The notes beneath the pieces are model-generated. The model made no database searches, was not told where the DNA came from, and saw nothing but the letters and a program-made list of their open reading frames with translations. This document shows positions 54,185 through 62,275 of a stretch of 64,000 bases of DNA, one piece after another; within the stretch, counting starts at the first letter, position 1; each line of letters starts with the position of its first letter. A program made the translations under genes and the position numbers. Location: NCBI GenBank assembly GCA_964019425.1, contig OZ025840.1, forward strand, positions 396,001 through 460,000. The letters are read 5' to 3'. Source of the stretch: Flectonema sp. DT1601. Taxonomy: Eukaryota; Euglenozoa; Diplonemea; Diplonemida; Diplonemidae.

Positions 54185-54322
54185 AGCTATTTAGCTTTTT
54201 TTAGCTTTTTTTTAGCTTTTTTGAAAAAAAAATTTCAAAAAAAAGCTAAAAAAGCTAGATAGCTTAGCTTAAGCTCCAAAAAGCTTAGCTTTAGCTTTTA
54301 GCATTTTGCACAAGTATGCCAG
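54133..54322. repeat. AGCT-rich palindrome, about 190 bp
   Basis: The left arm (54133 to about 54225) and right arm (about 54236-54322) are near-perfect reverse complements. They begin CTGGGCATACTTGTGCAAAA outside and consist of iterated AGCTAAAGCTAAGCTTTT-type units inside, with a T/A-rich centre. The open frames of the MULE (plus) and of the USP/viroplasmin unit (minus) both end inside it. It may be a foldback element or head-to-head element ends. Confidence 0.75.
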
Positions 54323-55949
54323 TGAGCGCCAGTGTCCGTTCTCCAGGGGCATCATATACTTCTTCCTTGAGGGTGTTTACTGGATCTTCGGAGGCATCGT
54401 GTTCAACTCTCTCCGGCGGGTCTATGGTTGCAACTATCGTCCTTAGACCGGTTGACGGTAGGGGACTGCCTTCGGTGGGCAAATCTGTCGGTTTAGTGAC
54501 TGGTGTGGCGCGGGCCGTGGCATCTTCTAACTCCTGACTTGCATTCGGCGGTGGGATGTCGGTTTCCTTTGGCTCCGGCTTACTCTGGCCGACATTGGTT
54601 GCAACTGCGGTTTCAACAGGTGAGGCGATTGGCGCTACACTTTCTATCTCCGTCGTGACCGTCGGGTTCCGTTGGTTATCTTCTGGTGGGGGGCCTTCTG
54701 AAGTAACTGAGTCTTCTCGGGCCACTTCAGGTGCGGACGTCTTCGGCTTCTTCACTGATACAGGCTCGTCTTGCGAATCTGAACCAGGGGACCACTGCTT
54801 CTTGCTCCTCGGACTGGCCGATGGCGTTGGGCTTCCATCGGGGTCGGCTATGGCGGGCGGTGGATGGTCTGCCTCAGCCTTTGGTTTCTTGACTGAGGTA
54901 GACTCTCCCTGCGAATCGGAATCTGGGGATCTCGGTTTCTTGGTTAACCGTAATCCCAACTCCCCTTCCAGGTCTGAGGTACGTCTCAACACGTCCATCG
55001 GCGAGCAGTAATCTCGAGAGGACACCTCTTCCGCCTTGAACTGCGCACAGTTGTTGGCGACGTTTGGTGTGTTGAGGAAGCTCCATGTGGCCGGCACAGC
55101 CCCCGCCAGTCCCGTCCGTGTTGTCGCACTCCACGTGTTCATATTTCCTCTGCAACTCCAGGTGGCATTTCTATCCTGTTGACTCATCTTCTGTATCCCC
55201 TTGAGGGCAGCATAGTAGGAGGCTAGCCCGAGGTCTGCAGTGTCGAGCGTCGCACCCCAGCTGGCCGTCAACTTGTGCAGTAGCGTGTCCAACAGGCAGG
55301 CGGCCGCCCCCGTCCTCCCAGTGTTCAAGTTCCTATGACTGGCGAAGAATAGGCACATGCGAGGCGAGTCTTGTTGAGGTCCCCCTGCCATGTGGTCCCA
55401 CCAGTATAGAGAGGCTTCCAAACGCGAGTTGAAGGCCTTGTACCGGCTTCTGGTGAACTCGTTTACCATCGAGCTCGCTTCGCGCCAGCAGTCGTGCAGA
55501 CCGGACTTTCGGCCCCTGACTACTGCGTACCATTTGCTGCCCGGCGGTGGAGCGACTTTGGTATCCCCTGATGGTGGGTTGTACCTCTCCACAAATCGCT
55601 GGGCCGACTCGCGGAGGACGAATCTTTGGTGGACGGCGCCTCTGTATTTGTGCACCTCCCTCTTCGTTTCCTCCCACGTGGTATAGACTCCCGGGGATCT
55701 GCCTTCGGCGACTCCGTAGAAGAAAGTTGGCTTCCTGTTGGAGGGTGCTAAAATCCGTCTTGGATCCTGGGTGGAGGAGGGTAGCTGCTCTCGTCTCAGG
55801 TACAGGGCGACGCAGGGCTTTACTTGTGTGACCTTCGACGTGTAGATTCCCTCGGCTGAATCGTCTTGTTTCAGCCATCCCCCCCTTCCATTTGTCGTAT
55901 ACGACACATAGTGCCCCGAGACCTCGTTAAATCTGATGTGTTGGATCAT
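54291..55949 (-). CDS. USP C-terminal part followed by two RNase H1-type hybrid-binding (viroplasmin) domains
   Basis: A 552-codon open frame. Residues 1-52 are the end of a ubiquitin-specific protease: IQHIRFNEVSGHYVSYTTN carries the catalytic His (His13), then GGWLKQDDS and VALYLRRE. Two viroplasmin / RNase H1 N-terminal folds follow: FFYGVAEGRSPGVYTTWEET (77-122) and KWYAVVRGRKSGLHDCWREA (139-186). Next is a possible degenerate RNase H-like segment (about 197-260, LFFASHRNLNTGRTGAAAC and ASYYAALKGIQKM). The last about 290 residues are Pro/Ser/Glu-rich with a duplicated (R/Q)SPDSDSQ / SPGSDSQ motif. The frame's own first Met is internal to the USP domain; the front of that domain lies in the adjacent unit at 56203-56990. 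DNA here is clearly GC-richer than host genes. Whether it belongs to a mobile element or is transferred DNA is unknown. Confidence 0.65.
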   Translation of the reverse strand: MIQHIRFNEVSGHYVSYTTNGRGGWLKQDDSAEGIYTSKVTQVKPCVALYLRREQLPSSTQDPRRILAPSNRKPTFFYGVAEGRSPGVYTTWEETKREVHKYRGAVHQRFVLRESAQRFVERYNPPSGDTKVAPPPGSKWYAVVRGRKSGLHDCWREASSMVNEFTRSRYKAFNSRLEASLYWWDHMAGGPQQDSPRMCLFFASHRNLNTGRTGAAACLLDTLLHKLTASWGATLDTADLGLASYYAALKGIQKMSQQDRNATWSCRGNMNTWSATTRTGLAGAVPATWSFLNTPNVANNCAQFKAEEVSSRDYCSPMDVLRRTSDLEGELGLRLTKKPRSPDSDSQGESTSVKKPKAEADHPPPAIADPDGSPTPSASPRSKKQWSPGSDSQDEPVSVKKPKTSAPEVAREDSVTSEGPPPEDNQRNPTVTTEIESVAPIASPVETAVATNVGQSKPEPKETDIPPPNASQELEDATARATPVTKPTDLPTEGSPLPSTGLRTIVATIDPPERVEHDASEDPVNTLKEEVYDAPGERTLALTGILVQNAKS

Positions 55950-56202
55950 TCCAGTCAGGGTGTAGAGGCGGCTCGATGCGTCTATGAAAGATTCTGGTAG
56001 GGTGACTTCATCGGGTTTGGTATCTCCAAAATGTCCCTCTTTGAACCCAAGGAACAGCGAACGGGCTGGCTCGTCTACCGATGTAACGATCTCCGCTGAG
56101 CACGATTTACAACTCGGGCAGGTGAAGTCTGTCGGGCTTGTCGTCGTTTCGTCAAGGGCAGAAGCTGTCTTTTGGTCAGGTTCCAGTCTGAGGATGGGCG
56201 TT

Positions 56203-56990
56203 CTATACCGTGTGTATGTCTTCGCAGACTTGACACGTGCGGATTTGCGTTACCGTGGACACGAAGTTGACTGGTGGAGCTCCCGCCTCATCGATTGCTT
56301 TGAGCAGCTCTGACAGTGCATGTTCGGCTTCCGATTGTCCCGGACCGCAGCGTGGTTTCATCCATTCCCATATCTTCTTCGCTGCCAAAACAGACCCCGA
56401 TCGCTTCAGCTCCCTCAGAGTGCATAAGACACAGTCTGCTGAGTGTTCCGGCGATTTGTTGCATTCCGGAAGAGGCATGCCCTTACATAGGCACTGCAGC
56501 GCTGTGTTCATGTAGCAGGAATCCCCGAGATTCTGAATTCCCTCCAGGCCTACTCCAAAGGGTATGAAGGTCGGAGGATGTTCTATTGCTGGACTCTCGG
56601 GTTTCGAAGTGAGTGACGGCCCTCTCTGTGCGTTCAAGGGCGTACCCGGGACCGACTCCGGTTCCTGCCATCGTCCGGCAGAAGTTGTTATTGGGCCAGG
56701 AAGGTGCGTGACGGCAGAGTCTGGAACAGACAGGGCGGCTTCGTTCGGCGTTACCTCTCCACCGTGCGTAGCGATTGGATCAGTGGGCGATTCATGCGGC
56801 CTCAGCCCGGTCTCCGATATCTCTAAACCTCCGGCAGTGGATTTGGTAGGGCCAGGGGGCATGGGGACAGCAGCGGCTGGGTCGATCAATATGAATACAT
56901 TCCGTCCGCCTATTGGCAGAACGGGCAACGTGAACTCGTTCAGTCCAACGGCCAGGGGGGGACAGTATTCTCAATCTGTATTTCTAAGCT
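56203..56990 (-). CDS. USP-type deubiquitinase, N-terminal part
   Basis: The open frame runs from about 56990 (first Met 56928). A Pro/Ser-rich leader is followed by GLEGIQNLGDSCYMNTALQCL, the Cys box of peptidase C19, and then a short fingers region containing TCQVCEDIHT, half of the expected CxxC...CxxC zinc site. The partner TCPSCKSC pair and the His box lie immediately downstream in an adjacent frame, so both units together cover one USP fold of about 300 residues. The frame changes between them; the gap is too small for a host-type intron. Thus it is either a decayed gene or one using an unusual expression step. Cys and His boxes are both conserved, which suggests relatively recent origin. 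Confidence 0.65.
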
Positions 56991-57143
56991 GGAGACAGTC
57001 ATTTAATCTACATAGTTCCTGTTAGAAGTGAGTTGAATTACCAGGTGAGATTTGGACTGTTAGCTTTTGGCTAAGGCCCTCCCTGAAGAGCAAGAACAAA
57101 AATATGATTGAGCCTTGATCTTGTTCGGTAATTCCTGAGGGGT
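56991..57143. other. element-derived spacer
   Basis: Short non-coding DNA between the USP unit and the left target duplication of the 57.1-59.8 kb transposon. It continues conceptually at 59845 on the other side of that insertion. Confidence 0.4.
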
Positions 57144-57732
57144 GAAGTTGAGGCGATCGGCAGGGTGGAGGTGTTCACGATTTTTCACTTTGCTACACGA
57201 AAATTCACGATTTTTCACGATTTTTCACGATTTTTCACTTAATTTTTTGCTGCTTTTTGGTAGTGAAATCCTGTGAAAATGTGTGAAAATGTGTGAATTC
57301 TAGTGAAAAAAGTGAGTGATATCCAGATGGTACCGTTGGTGCTGGTGTGCTGTGCGATGTCAAACCTGTTCAGTTTGCCATACGTCATGTCACTTTGACA
57401 ACTAAATGGGCATCGCTTGTGCCCAGTGACCCATCACCCTTCCTGACCATCGCTTGTGGTGAGGTTCCGGACTTTGGACCGGCGCATCGCGTGTGCGGTG
57501 GGTTTAATCACTGAGGGGGCTCATTCTCGTTCACACTGTTCTGTTCTGTGGTGTCTTTCCATTACTCCTCCCATCTCTGCCAGGAGACAGCCTGACAACC
57601 CATATTGATATTGCTTGAGAGACAATGAGAGGTAATTCATTGGGGTAGAAACAAGTGAGTGTAATCATTGGGTTCCAAGCTGATGATAATTTTTTTGGTT
57701 AAATAAATAAAAAATCCAAAGAGCAACTGTTG

Positions 57733-58584
57733 TCATTGCTCAACCTTGGGATTCTTGCGTGCCGGTTCTGCAGCCTTCTTTTTCTTCGCCTCTGCAGCCT
57801 TCTTCCTGGCTGCATCCCTTGCTTCCTCCTTCGCCTTCTTGGCAGCCGCCTTCTCCTTTCTTGCCTCCTCTTTTCGCTGAGCAGTTTTTTCTTGTGCAAC
57901 TTTCCTGGCAGCAGCATTTTCTGCTGCTTTCGCTGCTTTCGCTTGGGTCAGTGTGGCGGACTGCTGGGGCACCGGGAGGGAGAGGGGGTCACGCAACTTT
58001 AGCTTTGTGGGGAGCTCCAGCGCAAAGCATTCAACAACAGAGAAAATGAATGCCCCGCGCTGGGACTTGGTTGGGGGGTTAGGTAGGGATGGTGCGTCCA
58101 CCGGGATGATGCTGGCATCAGGCTTGGTGAGCATGGGGTCATCGGGGACATCGCTCTTCAGCTTAGAGACCTGAATGTGGTTCACATGGGAGAGGGCGTG
58201 GTTGACCTGCCTATTGACTTCCAGCAGGCGGGCGTGGTGAGGGGAGACTGTGTCACCGCAATAGCAGCAACGAAAAATGCCCTTTCCCCCCAAGGGTTCC
58301 AGCATGTAGAACCATCTACCTGGAAGCTCGGTATCGAGCAATGCAAAAATCTTTTCCCAATAATCGAGGTGACAGTGGCCTGATCTTCTGGCCTGGCTGT
58401 CCTGAACTTTCTGCCGGTTAATCTTTTTGAAATGTTCTGTTGTGTTACCCTCAACAAGAAAACACAATGAAGCAGTTGAACGTGTGTCCTCTAACCAAGA
58501 CAACGCCCCTGCCAAGGCACCTGTAAAATCAACCCCCCTCTCAATGAGTAAGCAAACGACCGATTCCCACGTATGAAGAAGCAC
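57733..58584 (-). CDS. putative transposase, C-terminal frame
   Basis: 283 codons. The first about 170 residues look globular (TWESVVCLLIERGVDFTGALAGALSWLEDTRSTASLCFLV..., then WEKIFALLD and a CCYCGDTVSPHHARLLE stretch that could be a small zinc site). The end is a long Ala/Lys/Glu-rich helix (about 215-275) with low complexity. It probably completes the transposase begun in the 58491-59405 frame. I see no recognisable hAT dimerisation motif, so the family call is tentative. Confidence 0.45.
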   Translation of the reverse strand: MLLHTWESVVCLLIERGVDFTGALAGALSWLEDTRSTASLCFLVEGNTTEHFKKINRQKVQDSQARRSGHCHLDYWEKIFALLDTELPGRWFYMLEPLGGKGIFRCCYCGDTVSPHHARLLEVNRQVNHALSHVNHIQVSKLKSDVPDDPMLTKPDASIIPVDAPSLPNPPTKSQRGAFIFSVVECFALELPTKLKLRDPLSLPVPQQSATLTQAKAAKAAENAAARKVAQEKTAQRKEEARKEKAAAKKAKEEARDAARKKAAEAKKKKAAEPARKNPKVEQ

Positions 58585-59405
58585 AGCGTTGCTATTGAAC
58601 GGAGGAAGTCACTGAGGCCAAAGTACTTCGCAATCCAGGAGGCAATGCAATGAACTCGGTGTGTAGGCTCCGGGATGAGGCAGATATTGCCATCTTGGTC
58701 AAATAATTTAAACCCCCTGTATTCTGATCCACCCCGATCACTGAGCGCAGAGGTAATCGCGCAAGTTGACAGAGGTGGTGGTGCCGGATCAGTGATTAAG
58801 ATTCCGAGCTGCTGGAAGTGGTGCAGCGCACGTCGTAGTGTGTCACAGAATGATTGAGCTTGGTGGCTCTGTGTCAGTCTGCATGCAAGACTATAGCATG
58901 CAGTCGTAGCTGTAGCAGCAGTGATGTGTAGCGCTGACGAGTTTTCTGTCACAGATGTTGCGTCACTTACTAGGCAGAAGGTACTCTCCCGGTTGCGAAT
59001 GAGAAACACACAATCCTGCACATACAACCACCGGATCATCTCTCTTCGTGCAGCCCAATAACTGACGGAGTCAAGACCATGAAGCTGGCGGGTAAACTGC
59101 GGAATGCGGCGCATGGCGATGTGCTGCAAGAGGATCGGGACAACTGTACTTGGTGGCTGTGGGCGGAGATGCAGGGTCCGAGCAACAGTGTATTGCGATA
59201 CACCGTCAACCTCACCAATCTTCTCATCGCACCAGATCAGCATGCCATCCGTGCCAGCAACACGAGCCCTAACCTCCAAGTCATCTTCAACTTCTAGTCC
59301 CATACCACCCAATACATCTAACAGCTTTGATCTGCTAGTCACATACAGCAAGATCTCTGCTGGCAAGGAATCGCGAAGTTGCACTGTTACTCTTACGAGA
59401 GCCAT
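58491..59405 (-). CDS. putative transposase, N-terminal frame
   Basis: 304 codons. Residues 1-80 resemble a ubiquitin-like beta-grasp fold in pattern (VRVTVQLRDSLPAEILLYV...LRPQ), an uncertain reading. The later part follows the hAT/DDE order: CLVSDATSVTENSSALHITA (Asp148), then QLGILITDPAPP (Asp206), then PTHRVHCIASWIAKYFG (His252), comparable to the hAT C-x-x-H-x-L-N-L block. It overlaps the downstream frame by about 94 bp in a different register, so the coding sequence appears to have shifted frame around 58575-58600. The start Met at 59405 follows the subterminal repeats directly. Confidence 0.5.
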   Translation of the reverse strand: MALVRVTVQLRDSLPAEILLYVTSRSKLLDVLGGMGLEVEDDLEVRARVAGTDGMLIWCDEKIGEVDGVSQYTVARTLHLRPQPPSTVVPILLQHIAMRRIPQFTRQLHGLDSVSYWAARREMIRWLYVQDCVFLIRNRESTFCLVSDATSVTENSSALHITAATATTACYSLACRLTQSHQAQSFCDTLRRALHHFQQLGILITDPAPPPLSTCAITSALSDRGGSEYRGFKLFDQDGNICLIPEPTHRVHCIASWIAKYFGLSDFLRSIATLCFFIRGNRSFAYSLRGGLILQVPWQGRCLG

Positions 59406-60165
59406 GTGAATGCATTACCACAATAAACTTTAGAGAACGATAGGATTAACAAGCACCACCACTTCAACGATCACCACACATGCCTATCAACCCACCTGTG
59501 CTAGAATAGTTCAGCAACCACATGAAACTGTAACAAGAGCTGGATTAAAGAGAAGTAGTATTAACAATAAACTGTAGAGAATGATAGGATTAACAAGCAC
59601 CGATGACAACTACGAAGCAGTGCAGTTCAGGCCCCCCCTGAGTAGTTTTTTTTAACAAACCACAAATCTCAATATCAAAATTCACGAAAATTCACGATTA
59701 TTCACGAAAATTCACGATTTTTCACCATGCTTTTTGGCAGTGAATTTTCGTGAATTTTCGTGATAGGTAGTGACAACTCGTGACAAACCGTGAAGGATCG
59801 TGAAAATTCGTGAAACCTCCACCCCTGCTGATCGCCTCAGAAGTATAATGGGGTTAAAGAATCACTTGCATAGGGCTTGGCGCTGCTAGTCGGAAATCAG
59901 AAAAACCCTTTACGAACACACACAAAACGTTTTTGCTTTTTCGCAGTCGCATCAGGACCCTAGTTAGGGAAACCGGATTCTATATTCGGGTAGAACTGTT
60001 AACATGCCAGCCGGAACAACAGCAAGGATATCAATTTTTTCCTTCACAACAGTCGCATCCCCAGCGTGGTACCGAAACAAAGAAGGCACACTGTTGTTGA
60101 AAAAACGTCTATACCCAAATACAAATAAAAGAGGGAGGGGGGGGAACAACTGTCGCAGGATGTTG

Positions 60166-60701
60166 TCACGTATGATGACCAAACGTCGCGCAGTTCTGTG
60201 GAGGTACTACTAAAATAAAGTTAATTATTGAAGGCCGAGAGGCCAGGCTAAGATTTTGATGAAACCACTGTGCTTCAGGCACAATACCCGTCACAGGTAC
60301 GGCGATGCCCCTGGTGAAAGGGTCGGCTCTCTGTGCGTTAGTGGGGACCCACTCGACATCGAGAGTCTGTTGAGCCCGCAAACCCGCAAACCCGCAAACC
60401 GGTGTTCTAACTTTGTAATGACGCCATACTTCAGAAGGTCGGGTACATGCCTAGCCATATGTTTTGAAATGCCTCTTGAAAATGACTTGTCCGAATCGAT
60501 AAGGTGCTCAGCATTTTCCTCCAACGAATTTTTGAAAACTGTGGGGTCGGTTATAAGGTCAAGAACACCGTCTAGTATGTGATTAGAATCTAAACCTCGA
60601 AGTACCTGGAGATCTATTCGATTCGACGTTATCGGAGCGATACTGCCTGAGTCTACTCTCGTAGAGATCGAATTAAAACGTCCATTGTTGCCCACCACCA
60701 A
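60166..60701 (-). mobile_element. fossil retroelement fragment (reverse transcriptase / RNase H edges)
   Basis: Two neighbouring minus-strand stretches resemble parts of a retroelement pol. One reads ISKHMARHVPDLLKYGVITKLE, like the segment just before a reverse transcriptase core. The other reads LDVEWVPTNAQRADPFTRG, like the end of an RNase H domain. The large middle of pol is absent. It is broken, with at least two breaks; the family (LTR or DIRS-like) cannot be settled and no terminal repeats are recognised. Confidence 0.5.
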
Positions 60702-60963
60702 AGAAGAGTCGTATGAAACTTGAATTTTATCCGCTGCAGCTGTTGCAGACTATAATGTCACATGCATCAGTTACAGGCGATAGCATCAACTTGATGAAGA
60801 GAGTGGCTCACCTGCACTGGAGCATGGATGCAGATGAAGGAGGAGGTTTGCCACACTGCCGCTGCTCCTCCACCTCTGAAGGAAGCTGATCGTCACTCGC
60901 TTGGTTTGCTTGGCATCTGGCATAGTTAATCGCCTAAAAAAAACAAAATAAACAGGTTTGTAC
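60702..60963. other. spacer upstream of the retroelement fragment
   Basis: GC-moderate DNA, possibly part of the same fossil or of the same island. Nothing is firmly identified. Confidence 0.3.
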
Positions 60964-61236
60964 TACTGCAACTGGAAATATCACTGCGCGGAAAAAACCG
61001 CACTAATTTCCAAATCTGCAAAAAACCGCACTAATTTTTCCACGCAGTAATATTTCCACCGCACTAATATTTCTGCTCAGAAGTGTTTTTTCTCCAGATG
61101 CATTTTTCTGCTGGTGCCTTACGCAGCAAAAAAGCAACCAAATTTTTTTCTACCACCAAGTGGAAAAAACCGCACTAATCTTTTCTCAAAAAAACCGCAC
61201 TAATTTTTCCGCGCAGTAATATTTCCAGTTGCAGTA
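60964..61236. mobile_element. 269-bp MITE with TA target duplication
   Basis: The element 60966-61234 has about 30-bp inverted ends, CTGCAACTGGAAATAT followed by (C/T)ACTGCGCGGAAAAA, with one mismatch, and is flanked by TA on both sides. The interior has at least five AAAACCGCACTAAT-type units in both orientations. TA duplications suggest mobilisation by a Tc1/mariner-type transposase, which is not present in this window. It is non-coding. Confidence 0.8.
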
Positions 61237-61287
61237 TTATGTTACGCGATACAAAACAGTTGTATTTTACAAATTCAAACATTCAAT

Positions 61288-61879
61288 CCCCACAATAATA
61301 TTATACCTTTTCATTTTCTCTTTCCTTTTCTGGTCTTTTTTTTTTTTTTTTTTTTTTCCTTTTTCATACAACGTTTTTTTATTTATATATCAGTCATTCC
61401 TTTTTTTTGCGAACAAATTTTAGACATCGAAAAAGATTTTCAAAAAAAAATTGTAAAATTTTCGATCGAAGCGGCATTTTAATGCGCTGCATCATTGGGT
61501 TCATTTCCGTCCGAAATCGGGAGGTTGGCATCACATACTTGTCACCCGAATTGAGAAAAGAGATTTTGTGGTTTACTAAATCAGCTCAGCCGTGGACAAG
61601 TACCAAAACTAAAAATTAATCGAAGGGTCTAATTTTACACTGCCGGTCCAGCGGGATCCAGAGAAAAAATAATCGAGCAAAAAGTTGAATTCGATAGAGT
61701 GGGAAGTAACGGACTGGGAGCTTTTGGCTCCTGCCCTATTCCCGATGTAAACTTTCTTTTTATTTTTTTTTTTTTTTTTAACAGGCCCAGAGGGCGACAA
61801 TGACTGTTGCTGACCAAGGAATAATATTCAAATGAATTTTCGTTTCAAAGAAACGAACAGAATTAAGAGAGAGGCAGAG

Positions 61880-61910
<31 letters not shown>

Positions 61911-62070
61911 AAAAAATATGAAGAGGAAATAATCAAACATGAAAAAAATAAAAAAAATAAAATAAAATATAAATAAAAAACGTTGTATGAAAAAGGAAAA
62001 AAAAGAAAAAAAAAAAAAAAAAGACCAGAAAAGGAAAGAGAAAATGAAAAGGTATAATATTATTGTGGGG
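61288..62070. mobile_element. 783-bp inverted-repeat element with fossil core
   Basis: Arms of about 100 bp are near-perfect reverse complements: 61288 to about 61387 (CCCCACAATAATATTATACC onward) and about 61970-62070. They differ mainly in poly(T) length. The core (about 61400-61960) contains decayed formerly coding DNA; its part 61476-61597 recurs at 41252-41364. It is broken and the family undetermined. Flanks give at best an AT duplication. Confidence 0.6.
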
Positions 62071-62091
62071 ATATGAGGATAGCAGGGAGAT

Positions 62092-62126
<35 letters not shown>

Positions 62127-62148
62127 TTATTATTTAAAAAAAGGAAAC

Positions 62149-62238
62149 AATCAGTTTAGCGTCTCGATCGGGACGGAAAATAGAAATTAATCGACATAGT
62201 CGATCGATAGAAAAAAAAACAATGATAACATTGTTTAT

Positions 62239-62275
<37 letters not shown>

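Larger units (their letters stand above)
57144..59844 (-). mobile_element. DNA transposon, 2691 bp, with inverted ends and 5-bp target duplication (hAT-like, tentative)
   Basis: Inverted ends TGAGGCGATCGGCAGGG (from 57149) and TGAGGCGATCAGCAGGGG (minus strand, from 59839) continue as TGGAGGT and then arrays of TTCACGA. The element 57149-59839 is bounded by GAAGT at 57144-57148 and 59840-59844, a perfect 5-bp duplication. Subterminal TTCACGA / TTTTTCACGA arrays lie at 57170-57310 and 59680-59815, as in transposons whose transposase binds repeated subterminal motifs. Inside are two overlapping minus-strand frames for one probable transposase. A 36-bp direct repeat (AGGATTAACAAGCACC core) lies at about 59422-59457 and 59567-59602. 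Confidence 0.8.

Noticed and set aside
54556-55011. 151-codon plus-strand frame opposite the disordered tail
   Set aside because: GC-rich antisense shadow with no domain.
55333-55878. 181-codon minus-strand frame over the viroplasmin region
   Set aside because: Out-of-register shadow; the viroplasmin motifs are in the 54291-55949 frame.
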